Positions 1 to 9,816 of a stretch of 33,786 bases of DNA are shown in pieces. Position 1 is the stretch's first letter; each line of letters begins with the position of its first letter. The stretch lies in the NCBI GenBank assembly GCA_003427395.1, contig BFEA01000124.1, positions 3,003,925-3,037,710 on the forward strand. Reading direction: 5' to 3'. Position numbers and translations under genes: made by a program. The stretch comes from Chara braunii. Taxonomy: Eukaryota; Streptophyta; Charophyceae; Charales; Characeae. The notes under the pieces were generated by a model. It worked only from the letters and a program-made list of their open reading frames with translations. It did not search any database and was not told the origin of the DNA.

Positions 1-75
1 TTTTTGTCCTAAGGAAACAATCAAGGAATGGAAAAAAAATATATGTTTTTTTTTTTTTCAGGGCCTTTTAATATT

Positions 76-84
76 TGTGTGTGA

Positions 85-125
<41 letters not shown>

Positions 126-133
126 AATGTGTG
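76..133. repeat. (GT)n microsatellite at left edge of direct repeat 1
   Basis: An almost pure TG dinucleotide run (about 86-122) is flanked by imperfect TG. It sits just where homology to the second direct repeat begins. ORFs across it on both strands are low-complexity artefacts. Confidence 0.97.
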
Positions 134-1522
134 TTTTGAAGCGAATTGCGAAGCAATTGAACAACCTGGCTGGGCCAGGAACAGTAAAGAACAACATTTT
201 ACACAAGTTGAACCAGTAAAGCATCATCCTAGATTGTCGACTGGGTCACCATCGTACACCTATTGCCATAGCTTGCAGATTTCTGACTACACCATGCCGT
301 ATACTATTCAACATACATGGGGAGAGGTAAGGAAGAAAGAGAAGGAAAGAGCAGAAAGAGAACCTTCTTCGATGAGACCGATCTCCAAATCGATGAAGGA
401 GGGTGGCGCATCCCTGAAGCGCTTTTCTCCGTTTGCGCCAAACGGCTCATCAGAGGGTAAGATGGGCTACATTCTTAGGTAGGCCTTCTACATCAACTGG
501 ACCAATTACCAGTGGAGTAGGGGCGACCATAGTAGCATGGGAGAGATTTAGAGGATGGAGTGTGTATGGAGGGGTGAGAGCTTGAGAGGGGGTAGCAAAG
601 TAGGCAAGATGTCGGAGGTTGGGAAGGTGGGAGGTAGACAGCAATGGCGTGATATTTTTAGCAAGGAATTATTTAATTTAGGGATCAAGGGAGCTTTGGG
701 AGAAGGCATCAGTGGGTAAGGGGTGGAGGTTGGATGCATGTGAGTGACGTTTACCGCGTGTGTGTTGATCTATGCGTCAGTGACATGTCCGTCTGAGGTC
801 GCTGCCGCCATCGTCGTTGGATTGCGTTGGCTCGGTATCCTGCAGTTAATGTGTATTTGCAGAGTAAGAGCGCAGTGCCAGGCCTCGACTATACCTTGGA
901 AACGTTGTGTGTCTAGGTTTTGCCTTGCCGGTTGGTGAATGCAGTGGAAGGAAGAAGTTTGCGCAAGGTCTGTAGCAGTTGTCGTGGACAGCTAACGTAG
1001 AGTGAGGTACCGGAGTCTTGCTACCATGCCAGTTCCGTGAGCGCTTATCAAGGCATAGACATGCCGTACAAATGAGGATGAGTTCAGTGCTTTCATTGTG
1101 TATAAATGCCAGTGGTGTGTGTCGCGTAGGTCTGTGGGTTAGTAATTTGGGCGGGAGTTTATGGCGTTTTGCACGTCTTTACTGCCTGTGCGTTTTTCCT
1201 GTGTCCAATGCTGGTTGGGCGGGGTACTTCGTGCTATAGTATGTATGTGAGGTATGATAGGCCATCGACCTGCCAGGCAAGATTGGGGTTAGCATGTGTG
1301 TTTTCGCGGTTATTGTTCATACAGGGGGTCTGTAGCAGACAGTCTGTGCATATTGGCTAGGCGGGATTTTTTGTTTGCTAGTGGCTCGGTCCATTTTATA
1401 ACGTTTTCGCAAACAGTCTTCTTGATATCTGTTTTTTTGTCCGGGTCATGGCGTGGTTTGCTGTATTCGAGCTAAACGTTAGTGTTTGCTCGTGCTTGCA
1501 GTTTGTTTTTCTTGGACCTTTT

Positions 1523-1776
1523 AACAGCCATTTCGTCAAAACGGACATATTATATTTTTTGAACGAAATCAAAACCGACTTTTTTTGCCAAAATCCGGTC
1601 AAATTTTTTGCTCCTGGTATCTGGTTTATGGTTGAGACCAGATACATGTAGGGGGTCCGATGTTCTGGGACGCTGGACCCCCAGAAGCAAAAAATTCCGA
1701 TCGGATTTTGGCAAAAAAAGTCAGTTTTGATTTCGTTCAAAAAATATAATATGTCCGTTTTGACGAAATGACTGTT
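1523..1776. mobile_element. 254-bp hairpin MITE inside DR1, with TTTT flanks
   Basis: Ends are AACAGCCATTTCGTCAAAAC and its inverse with one mismatch. The inverted pairing continues inward for about 100 bases per arm, so the element is almost wholly a foldback. The centre holds two smaller hairpins (GGTATCTGGT/ACCAGATAC and GGGGTCC/GGACCCC). DR2 at about 12991 has a single TTTT where DR1 has TTTT-element-TTTT, giving a clean empty site and a 4-bp target duplication. There is no coding capacity, so transposition would need a transposase in trans. Four-base duplications occur in Sola, Chapaev and piggyBac groups. The sequence does not assign it further. Confidence 0.9.
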
Positions 1777-2117
1777 TTTTGTCGTTTATGAGTTTGAGTA
1801 TTTTATTTACGTAAGGGGGTGCATCAGTTCATGATTTCAGACTTAGTGCCAGTGTACTTACCAGTAGCCGTTTTACTCCACGAGTTCTCATTGGTTCGTG
1901 TGAGGGGGGGTTTAACCTTTTCTATTTTTTTGGGGGTGGAGGCTTTTAATTGTTTTATTGGGGGTTGGCTTTCCAGTGAAAAGGTCTGTATTTGTTTCTC
2001 CTTGGGGAGATATTTTTTTGGAGGGGTGTGCTCTTGTGTGTATGCTAGTGTGCTATTTGCTACCCTGGGGTGTCTGTGTATGTTACTTTATGTGGGTTTT
2101 TTAAATCTGTGTTAGTT

Positions 2118-2428
2118 TCGTGTGTGTGTGTGTGTGTGTTTGATTTAGTGTGTGTGTGTGTGTGTGTTTATTTATTCTATTGATATGTATTTTTGGGTAT
2201 ATGTATATGTGTGTGTGTGTATGTCTGCGTGTGTGCGTGTGTGTCTATTTTATGATTATATTTTATAGGTCCGTATATATGAGTATACGTGTGTGTGTGT
2301 GTGTATGTATGTGTGTGTATAATTATTTATTTTTTCTTTTTTAATCTTTTATCTTTTATTTTTATGTTTTTTAAATTTTTATGGGTTTGTATATATGAAT
2401 ATTTGTTTATGTGTGTGTGTGTGTGTGT
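2118..2428. repeat. GT-rich microsatellite region ending DR1
   Basis: Several (GT)n blocks are separated by T-rich sequence and TATATG stretches. The same order occurs in DR2 at about 13330-13674. Apparent ORFs of alternating Cys and Val come from the repeat. Confidence 0.95.
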
Positions 2429-2455
2429 CCCTCCCATGTTCCCACGTTATGGGGT

Positions 2456-2516
2456 CCCGGAGGGGGCAGAGGTACGGATGACGACCCTGCCCCTCCGGGG
2501 GATCGCCATCCGTACC
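2456..2516. other. Interleaved inverted repeats (pseudoknot-like topology)
   Basis: CCCGGAGGGGGCAG (2456-2469) pairs with CTGCCCCTCCGGGG (2487-2500), 13 pairs with a bulge. GGTACGGATG (2471-2480) pairs perfectly with CATCCGTACC (2507-2516). The order is A-B-A'-B', so the stems interleave rather than nest. It lies just 3' of the RT ORF stop on the minus strand and outside DR1. The very short junction between B and A' suggests partial stems or two alternative hairpins. No hammerhead core was found. Confidence 0.75.
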
Positions 2517-2535
2517 AGACATGCCTTTCGACAGT

Positions 2536-4662
2536 CTACACACACATGTTTTGGAGTAGAAGTTGGAGGTGTTGGAGTGTTGTGTTGGGGTTGCATGTGA
2601 AAGGTTGATATTGGGTAGTGTTGTTGAGAGTCATTCGGATTATGCCTTCGCACTTAGCTGGGTTGAATCCATTGGCTGCCATTGTTTTGATAAGGTTCAT
2701 CAGGTCTTCTGCTGCTTGCTCTGGCGAGGATGTTATAGTCATGATGGTGATTGTCTGTGGGATGAGGATTTTGATTGATTGTAAAACAGGTCTATTTGAG
2801 TCGTATTTAATGAATTAGTTGGCAGGGAAATTAAGTTCTTTTCTTTTGTCAAACCTCGAGGTTTCGTATGTGCCCGATGTGTGATCCGTGATAGTGATGG
2901 TGGTGTTTAGGAAGGTACATTTGCTATTGCCAGGTAGGGTGCCTTCTGTCGTCTGTTCCTTGAGGGTTACAATGTTGAGCGGGTAGAAATAGTACTTACT
3001 TCTTTTGCTTTTAATTGCTGTGTTTGTGAAGTCCCTAATTCTGGGGTTGTTGATGCAGTTCAGATCATCAATGTATCTGAAACAGTTCTGGAACAGGGGA
3101 AGCACTTGCAAGTTGGGCGTTAGTCGTAGTTTTTTCATGAACTTGTATTCATACTGAAAGAAATATATGTTACACCACATGGGGGAGAAGCTAAGTCCCA
3201 TTGGTATTCCCAGTGTTTGCTTCCAAGTAGCGCCTCCGAGTGTAGTGTACACATTCTTCATTAACCAATCATTCATTCTTCGGATGTCAGTTGCACTTAG
3301 TATCGTTGTATTGCTTTGTCTGAGGGATGTCCAAGTTGCATCAATTTCAATTTCCGACCCGTTATCTTTGATGTAGCAAGCGATGTCGGTATTCCTTTCA
3401 TATGTTTTCCCCGCCTCTTTAAATGCAAGCTCAATGAAGAAGTTGACCGCCGCAAGTAGGCCATCTTCTCAATCATCGGTTGGGATCGACTCATAGCATT
3501 TTGTGATGTGTGCAGTGTACAGATTGTGGATGTGTGTGGGTAGGTTGTATATGTAGTCCGATACTGAGTCGACTATCCACTAGAACGGGACTCTGACTCC
3601 AAATTCCTGTTCTGTTGACTGCGTGAGCATACCACAGTGAGTTTTGACCATCAGTGTCATCTTCCTTAGTGTGGCAACACAGATATCTGCAAGTGGGGAG
3701 AACATTACGTCTGCCGCGTTTGTCAACCATCTAATGTCATTTTTATGTTTTTTATATGTTGTCATAAGGTAGGGTAAGTCTGTATTTTTGATAGGTGCGT
3801 AGGGAAAGTTTGTTTCGATCTGGCAACGAATTGTTCTAGTTAGTTCGCTTATTGTGCATTCACAAGGTGTAAATTCTGTTCCTGTGAGTCTGCGTAGGGC
3901 GATATACCTAATGAGGTTAATGCAGGTGAATGTAGGGGTGTTTGGTGCCTTGTCAGCGCCTGATATGTAGAAGTGCTGTGTTAGAAAATCAATCTCATTT
4001 TTAGTGCTTGGTTTTTCGAGATCAAACTTAATTGGTCTGTGGAAGCTTGCACAATTTTTATTTATGATATGTGTAAGTTGTTTTTGTGCTGTCGTAAGTT
4101 GTTCATCTGATATGATTGTGCTCTCTTAATTGATTAGTTCGACGGTTTTTTGTAGGGCCATTTTGCATTCTTTCCTGATCTCATTTTGATTGTAAGGTTT
4201 GAGTGGGATGTGGTTGAGTCCTTTTTCAACCTGATTCCTTAATTCTAGGTTCCGTATTATGTTTGTATCTAGGGTGATGACGTGTGGTTGGAGTGCGTCA
4301 TCTCCGCAAATTTTGATGAATTTCTCGTATCTGTGGTGTTGGCAGAAGCAGGTTTGGTCCTGTTGTGCGTACCATTGGGTGAGATCGAATTTCTTGAAAA
4401 CAGCTGCGGGTTTGTACAACTGTTTGGCAAGGTGGTTGTCGTAAGTCCATCCGAAGGTTATATTCTATAGTCTTTCTGTTGTGAGTGGGTTGTGTTAATG
4501 GAGTATATTTGTGAATAGGTTTTTAATTTTTATTCTTTCCGTGATTTTGTTTTTGTAGTGTAGGTGGACGATCTTCCTGCAGGGTTCCGCAACCCTTCTC
4601 CAGCCTCTTCGTCCATCTTCCATGACATGTAGGTTGTTGACCTGTTCAGGTAACACAGACAT
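2536..4662 (-). pseudogene. Reverse transcriptase ORF of a GIPMG/YIDD-type retroelement, six internal stops
   Basis: One minus frame runs from a possible ATG at 4662 to a TAG at 2536. It is interrupted by stops at 4495, 4465, 4126, 3580, 3469 and 2815 (lowest coordinate of each) but has no frameshift. Recognisable parts in order are an ADKAPNTPTFTC-like segment (about 3920), a YKKHKNDIRWLTNAA fingers segment (about 3740), motif A CYESIP (about 3490), motif B GIPMGLSFSPMWCN (about 3180), motif C YIDD (about 3080) and a late SNRPV segment just past the 2815 stop. In motif A the position normally held by the catalytic Asp reads His (CAC, 3508-3510). The style matches Penelope-like/TERT-related RTs, especially a family I recall from green algae, which is recollection and not a search. 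No GIY-YIG nuclease is visible. As it stands the copy cannot encode an active RT. Confidence 0.85.
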
Positions 4663-4992
4663 AACGGTATTTGTAAGTATGTTTTTTTTGGAGAATTTTT
4701 TTGTCGTAACAGTTGCAGGTTCGAATTGGACTCAATCAGTACTATCTAGTCTAGGGTTTAGGGTTTATGTCAGGGTCATACATCTGTGGTTCTATTTATT
4801 TGTTATCTTAGATAGTGTTCTGCTAAAAATAGCAAGGTAAGTAGGTGTTTTTTTTTTTTTTTTGTATATTCTATCACAGTTGCAAGGTAGTTGGCAGGAT
4901 TTTATTTGGGTTTTGGGTGGGAACAAGCGGAGGGGATGGAGCAGTAAGAGGGGGGTGCAAAGGCAACGGTGTTTTGTATCGATGCGGTAGTC
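4663..4992. other. Interval between RT ORF and AT microsatellite, no recognised gene
   Basis: This 330-base stretch contains a T16 run near 4846-4863 and no convincing coding sequence on either strand. On the minus strand it could be an intron or inter-ORF spacer of the retroelement, but no splice pair was established. Confidence 0.5.
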
Positions 4993-5015
4993 TTAAATTA
5001 AATAATGGAAACCAA

Positions 5016-5084
<69 letters not shown>

Positions 5085-5310
5085 TGAGTCTCTGTAATAC
5101 TGCAAGTGCTTGTACTTGGCTTGCCTCACGAGTACTGTGGCTTCTGCAATCAACATGGTACCCATCAAAGAACAATGTGCAGTGGTCACACTGTCTAAGT
5201 GGGCTGTCGTCTGAGTACCTGAGTTTCTCATATGAGAAACTTAACAATCTTGTAACAAAAAAACAGGGGTGCTGCAATCGGAATGCTATGTAGGGCAGCT
5301 GATCGAGCAC
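4993..5310 (-). CDS. Small ORF with a Cys-His cluster, possible extra domain of the retroelement
   Basis: This minus ORF is in the same frame as the RT ORF downstream and ends after reading through the AT repeat. Its upstream half contains CDHCTLFFDGYHVDC, a C-x2-C-x7-H-x2-C arrangement that recalls part of a PHD/RING-type zinc site rather than a retroviral CCHC knuckle. The last ~20 codons are Ile-Tyr from the microsatellite and unlikely to be functional. It may be a decayed piece of the RT polyprotein, a separate small protein, or chance. The spacing of the Cys and His residues and the shared frame are all that support it. Confidence 0.3.
5019..5079. repeat. (AT)n microsatellite
   Basis: About 30 uninterrupted AT units lie between the RT and gag-like ORFs. 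Confidence 0.98.
5222..5241. other. Perfect 20-bp palindrome
   Basis: AGTTTCTCATATGAGAAACT equals its own reverse complement. It lies between the two ORFs of the retroelement. No role is established. Confidence 0.8.
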
Positions 5311-5480
5311 CAGGGTCTATAAATTACTATTGCTAATCATCAATAGTATCCTGCAGTCTACAGATTAGAGAGCGCTAGTCTATCACTATCGTAGTCGTTG
5401 CGCAAATCCCTTCTGATGGTTTTGAGGTGCGAGGAACCGTCGTCGTTGCCAGTGTTGACCTCGCTGTTAGCTTCAGTCCC

Positions 5481-7565
5481 TCATCCAACGAGGGATTTTT
5501 CAACATCGAAATTCTTGAAGATGTGGCTGAAGGTGCTGACCGCTCTGACTGGTGTATCTGGAGAGGGTGATCCGACATTGATGGCAGTCTGTCGTCTGGC
5601 ACCGTCTTCGATATCTTGGTCTGGGACATGGATGATTTGGACCCGTGGCGGCTGTGTAACCACCGCCTGTGCTTGTCGCCCGCTGATCTGACTGCGTGTG
5701 GGTAACCAGCGGAGATTGCCAGCAAGTCGGATTGCTGAACCGATCTGTAGGGATGCATGGGGGGAAGAGAGCGCTGCAGGGGGTCGTGTGCCAGGCAATT
5801 GGTTTGGTGGCTGGAGGAGCGGTGCTGACGTGGGGGTGTTGTGTGTGGGTGCAAGGACGCTGGTGATGAATTGTTGGGCTTGCAAGTGCTGGTTGGTGTT
5901 TGCATGGTTTCTGTTCCTACGCTGCCTTGTGTTGCCACGCCGTGCTGCATTGTGGTTTGGTCTACGTGGCCCGCTGTTCTTTCTTGCTTTTTTCTGTGGG
6001 CGAGTGTTTGTGTCGCAGTGTTGCAGTGTGGTGTGGTTAGGATGGGGATTTGATGCTGTGTTATAGTTGTGAAGCGGCAGATGCTGTATGGGGTGGTTTT
6101 GCGTGTGGGGAGATGGTGCAGGTGTGTGGGTCATAGTTGCTCTGGGGAGTGGGGTCGTAGCCTGTGTAGCCGGTGCATGTTGTGGGGCTGTCGTGTAGCT
6201 GTGCTGCGGGTTGTGCAGGGCCGGTGTCGTGGCTGTCGGAGGGGTTCTCGTGGTTGTGCCATGTGCAGTGCTTGTGGCAGGTGCGGTAGAGGCACTGTTG
6301 CCTGAGACCGGCGTGAATGGTAGCGGTGTCTGTCTTGTTCTACTCCTGTGCGCTATGTCTGGCTCTGCTGCTAAGGCACTCCTTCCGCTGCCTCCAGCCG
6401 CAACCGGTGTCTTGACAGGGGCATCGGGGATCATGATGCCCGCGAATCTGCTTGCGAACGGAACATTCTTCAGAGCTGGATGGTCAGTAAGCCCTTCGAC
6501 AGTGGTCATATTGTTGTTGATGAGTCTGTCGAGGAGGTCTCTCATTATCTGCCTCATGTGCAGGAAGGTGACTTGTGCCAGGACTGGTCCCTTCCATTCT
6601 GTCTCCAACTTCTGTTGGAAATCAAGCATGCGTGTCACATCTGTTGGCGTCACAGGGTCGAAGAAGTCCAAGTTGGCGATGTAGTACCATATCATGTGGT
6701 CAAACCAAGTAATGGTCTTGCCACAGTTCTTCTCATAGGTGCACTTGAGATATGGTCGGCCGATGTTCCACATCTTCTTGACCTCTTCTAATGTCTGTGG
6801 GACTCTAGCGAAGCCTTTCAGTGCAAGGATAGGCTTGGAGACAGCACACTTGGTTCTGTCTAGAATGGCCAGTATGGGGAAGTCTCCATCAAAGGGTGGT
6901 CTATTGGTTGGGTAATGCAGTGAGAAGTTGTGTGCCGCTTGTTTGCATGCCTCAACATCAGCATAAGAAAGGTTGGCAAGTGCCTTGTATCCTTCAATCG
7001 AGATAGGTGTGGTGTAGTTGAAGGAGTCTAGGTGCCATAGCTTGTGTGCGACATGCTTGCTATTCTTTTCTACACAGGTGTCAGAAGCAATCGGTAGAAA
7101 GTGGCTATCTTGTGCAAACTTGTGCACCTTCCCTGTAATCGTGGTGGAGGCATTGGCGGTCACAGAGTTGAGTCTTCGTTCGTGCTGTTTCTCTAGATAG
7201 TCTATCTCGGCCTGTGACAGTCCAATCCGTTGTCTACGTGCCTGTCTTCTGACATTCACCTCAGTTGAGATATCGATATCTCCAACGTCATTCAAGTGAT
7301 CTGAGCAGTACCCAAACTTATCTAACATCGTCGTCTCTCCTTTGGCTATAACTCTGTTAAGCTCCCTATTGTGTATCCGATTCCTGCTAAGGATGACTGC
7401 CACATTGAGCGCATAAGCTTCAATGAGTCGGTGTATCTTCTCTGGCTCAGTTTCGTACTTAGCACTGATGACCGCCCAGTCACTGAAGGTGAGTGTCTCA
7501 ATCAGGCTGGTTGGCTGTGTAGCTGTGTGGAATCTGTGGAGGATCTCTTGTGGGAACGTCATCAT
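5481..7565 (-). CDS. Gag-like/ORF1-like protein of the flanked retroelement, intact, about 694 aa
   Basis: The frame is open from 7673 to a TGA at 5481. The first ATG pair is at 7565/7562, followed by MMTFPQEIL, so I start there. Numbered from the upstream limit of the frame, residues about 37-415 look globular, with aromatic and charged stretches and Trp/Tyr-rich parts. Residues about 415-550 are rich in Pro, Thr, His, Asn and Ala. Residues about 557-588 form a dense Arg/Lys/Asn patch (KKARKNSGPRRPNHNAARR) suited to nucleic-acid binding. I recognise no named domain. Order (this ORF, then RT on the same strand, inside direct repeats) and the basic tail suggest a nucleic-acid-packaging ORF1/Gag-like protein, which is inference. 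After the TGA the frame stays open for about 40 further codons to a TAG, so the true end may be later. It contrasts sharply with the six-stop RT ORF next to it. Confidence 0.7.
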   Translation of the reverse strand: MMTFPQEILHRFHTATQPTSLIETLTFSDWAVISAKYETEPEKIHRLIEAYALNVAVILSRNRIHNRELNRVIAKGETTMLDKFGYCSDHLNDVGDIDISTEVNVRRQARRQRIGLSQAEIDYLEKQHERRLNSVTANASTTITGKVHKFAQDSHFLPIASDTCVEKNSKHVAHKLWHLDSFNYTTPISIEGYKALANLSYADVEACKQAAHNFSLHYPTNRPPFDGDFPILAILDRTKCAVSKPILALKGFARVPQTLEEVKKMWNIGRPYLKCTYEKNCGKTITWFDHMIWYYIANLDFFDPVTPTDVTRMLDFQQKLETEWKGPVLAQVTFLHMRQIMRDLLDRLINNNMTTVEGLTDHPALKNVPFASRFAGIMIPDAPVKTPVAAGGSGRSALAAEPDIAHRSRTRQTPLPFTPVSGNSASTAPATSTAHGTTTRTPPTATTPALHNPQHSYTTAPQHAPATQATTPLPRATMTHTPAPSPHTQNHPIQHLPLHNYNTASNPHPNHTTLQHCDTNTRPQKKARKNSGPRRPNHNAARRGNTRQRRNRNHANTNQHLQAQQFITSVLAPTHNTPTSAPLLQPPNQLPGTRPPAALSSPHASLQIGSAIRLAGNLRWLPTRSQISGRQAQAVVTQPPRVQIIHVPDQDIEDGARRQTAINVGSPSPDTPVRAVSTFSHIFKNFDVEKSLVG

Positions 7566-7679
7566 AATCAGCTGAGAGTGGACAATTGGTGGTTGCGAGC
7601 TGGCGAATGGAGCTACGATAGGTGCCAGGCACGCATGCCACCCACGGTTGATGATCTCCTGGTCCTGCACATATCAACA

Positions 7680-8570
7680 TAGGCGTGGTTGGATAGTTAG
7701 CTATGGTTGGCGTTGTTATAAGTTGGTAAGCAGCTAGGTGCGTTGTCATGTATTTAGTAGGGAGGGTCTTTGTAGGGACTCACCATTATGTGGGGCCATA
7801 GGTTCCTTTTGTTGTCTTCATATTTCTCAATAACGCCCTACAAGAATCAAGGGGAATCAGAATTAATTGGCTTGTTTTCTATAGCCGGGGATGTAGTCAT
7901 GGGTAGGTAGGGATTAGCGAGGGTTTTACTGCAACAGGAGTGGGGGGAGCGGGATAAAAAAAAAGATTTTAAAGTAATTTATTCATGTATTATTATTTTT
8001 CATGGTATTGTGTCAAATTTGTTTTTTTTTTTTTTGGGGGGGGGAATCAATTAATTTTTCTGTTTCCGTCTGATTGCGGCTTCCTATAGGGGGTTGTGCG
8101 CATTTGGGTCTTTTTCGTTTCTTATTGTTGTTTTTCTTGTTGTTTTATTTATATGTGGTGCAGTATGATGTATTTAGTCGTTTCTGCGGTTTGTAGGGGT
8201 ATCTTGTTCTTTTAGTTTAGTTTATTCTGTAGTAGATTCAATCACTGTTCTGGGCCGTTGTTTTTTTGAAGGGTCGTGTCTCTTCGTGTGTCTTAAGCTC
8301 ATGGTGTGCGAGGGTCGGTCCGACTACTGGTTGTCGCCTGTCATCCAGGTTTTTGGGTATTAGTTGTCTCGTCGCTTTCTTAGTGGGGGGATGAAAATCA
8401 ATAATTATTTTGTTCTCTTTATAATATTTAATTTTACTATTTAAGCATGCTAAGCCTCTGTTTGTCCATGTAGCGGAGTTCTGTACCGGCGCACTTCTTC
8501 ATTGTTGTTGCTATCACCTTTATTGCGCAATCGGTGTCAAGGCCATGCGTAATTGCTGCCGTGCTAATTC
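7680..8570. other. Upstream region of the gag-like ORF, T/G-rich, no gene seen
   Basis: On the minus strand this is the leader side of the gag-like ORF. It contains T13G10 near 8021-8043, A-rich and T-rich runs, and no credible ORF. No promoter motif could be supported. Confidence 0.5.
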
Positions 8571-8591
8571 AAGTTGAGAGTTCTGTCTGCC

Positions 8592-9013
8592 ATGTCAGTT
8601 TCCTTTGTTCCGCGGGGGCATATCGCGGGCCACGTCGTCATGGCCTTGGAGATGTGTGACCTTCGGGATTATCGCTTGGGTCGTGAGTTCGAGTTTACGA
8701 GTGCGGTAGATAGGCACGAGATTCGACATTATGACATGCCAGGGAGGAGTTGGTGTTACGCTTGGCAGCTGGTTTGGGTTATGATAAGGAGTATTTACGC
8801 GAGGTTATTGTGTACGTGACGAAGGTGGGTGCCGACGTTCCAAATGTTCATGTTGGTGCCAGTGAGGATATCGTCGAGTCTATGGTGCGTCTGGTGACTA
8901 CAGCACTGCTTCGGGAGCATGGCGATTACCTATCGTCTATTGTGGAGTGGGATGCGAATTTGGATGCGCCCTTGGGGGGACGTGCTTATATGCGTGGTAT
9001 ACTACAGTTGTAA
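8592..9013 (+). pseudogene. Possible decayed coding fragment, function unknown
   Basis: Two adjoining plus frames read like one protein broken by a frameshift near 8740. The first gives MSVSFVPRGHIAGHVVMALE and continues to HEIRHYDMPGRS. The second runs LAAGLGYDKEYLREVIVYVT and on to a TAA at 9011. Residue composition is normal and not low-complexity, unlike most ORFs here. Weaker echoes of its end (TTGGGGGGACGTG...ATGCGTGG) recur near 9187-9212 and 9410-9437. I recognise no family. It could be chance. Confidence 0.3.
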
Positions 9014-9773
9014 TGCGTGGTGTGTGTAAATTTGCTTATTAGGAGCATGGCGATACGTATGCTAACCGGGCAGGAAATGTCATGATTGGGCTGTTTCGCT
9101 GCATATAGGACCTGCAGTGCTTCTTCAAGGTCACAAGTATGCTTTTGCTATCTTCATACTGCGTGGGGGGCGACTATGAATGCCCCATTGGAGGATCGTG
9201 TTAACATGCTCTGCAGATTGCTCTGAGTATTCTTAAGTGGTCATTGGTGGTGGAACTGGGAATGAGGTGATATCATGGTTTCGTGGCAGGTTATGCCATC
9301 AGAGGGGTGTTCTGTGTGGTGCTACCGAAGTGGTTCCGCGGAGTCATGTATGATCTCGCCATCTTGCTTCCTTCGTGGTTGTGGCCTAGGTGACGAGTAT
9401 GGCTACGTCATTGGGGGATTGTGTTGATGCGCGTGGGGTGGTGCGGAATTTTTGTGAGTGATCTACGAGTCGGCTATTAGTGGTGATCTTTTGCTACCAC
9501 TCGAGGTTATGTTATCGTCGGAGAGCTTATATGTAGAAATACTGTTTGATTTTGTAAAGGCAAGGTCATATCTGCTTCTGCGACCCTAATCACTACATAG
9601 CTTTGTGCTGGGATTACGGCTACTATAGATTTTCTAACCGACATTGTATGAGTAGGGGTGTGTATCGTTTAGACTTACGTTTTGGGTCCTTACATATAAA
9701 TCTTGTATGTGATCGAGAATGAGTGAACAGTGATCTGTGCACAACAATTTCTGGTGATTTTATCTTTTATTGC

Positions 9774-9816
9774 TATTTTTTATTTTTTATTTTTTATTTT
9801 TTATTTTTTATTTTTT
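9774..9816. repeat. (ATTTTTT)n heptamer array
   Basis: Six nearly exact seven-base units in a row. Confidence 0.95.

Larger units (their letters stand above)
129..2428. repeat. Direct repeat 1 (DR1), left copy of a ~2-kb repeat
   Basis: The interval aligns in the same orientation with 11677-13674, differing by scattered substitutions (well over 90% identical by eye). Two length differences stand out: 78 bases at 156-233 present only here, and the 254-bp TIR element at 1523-1776 present only here. Both ends of the homology lie in GT-rich sequence. No TG...CA termini, primer-binding site or polypurine tract were seen, so it is not a typical LTR. No open frame in it looks coding. Its position flanking the minus-strand gag-like and RT ORFs suggests a terminal repeat of that element, which is inference. 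Confidence 0.9.

Noticed and set aside
2440-2520. Hammerhead ribozyme in the region 3' of the RT
   Set aside because: The conserved CTGATGA and GAAA core is absent on both strands.
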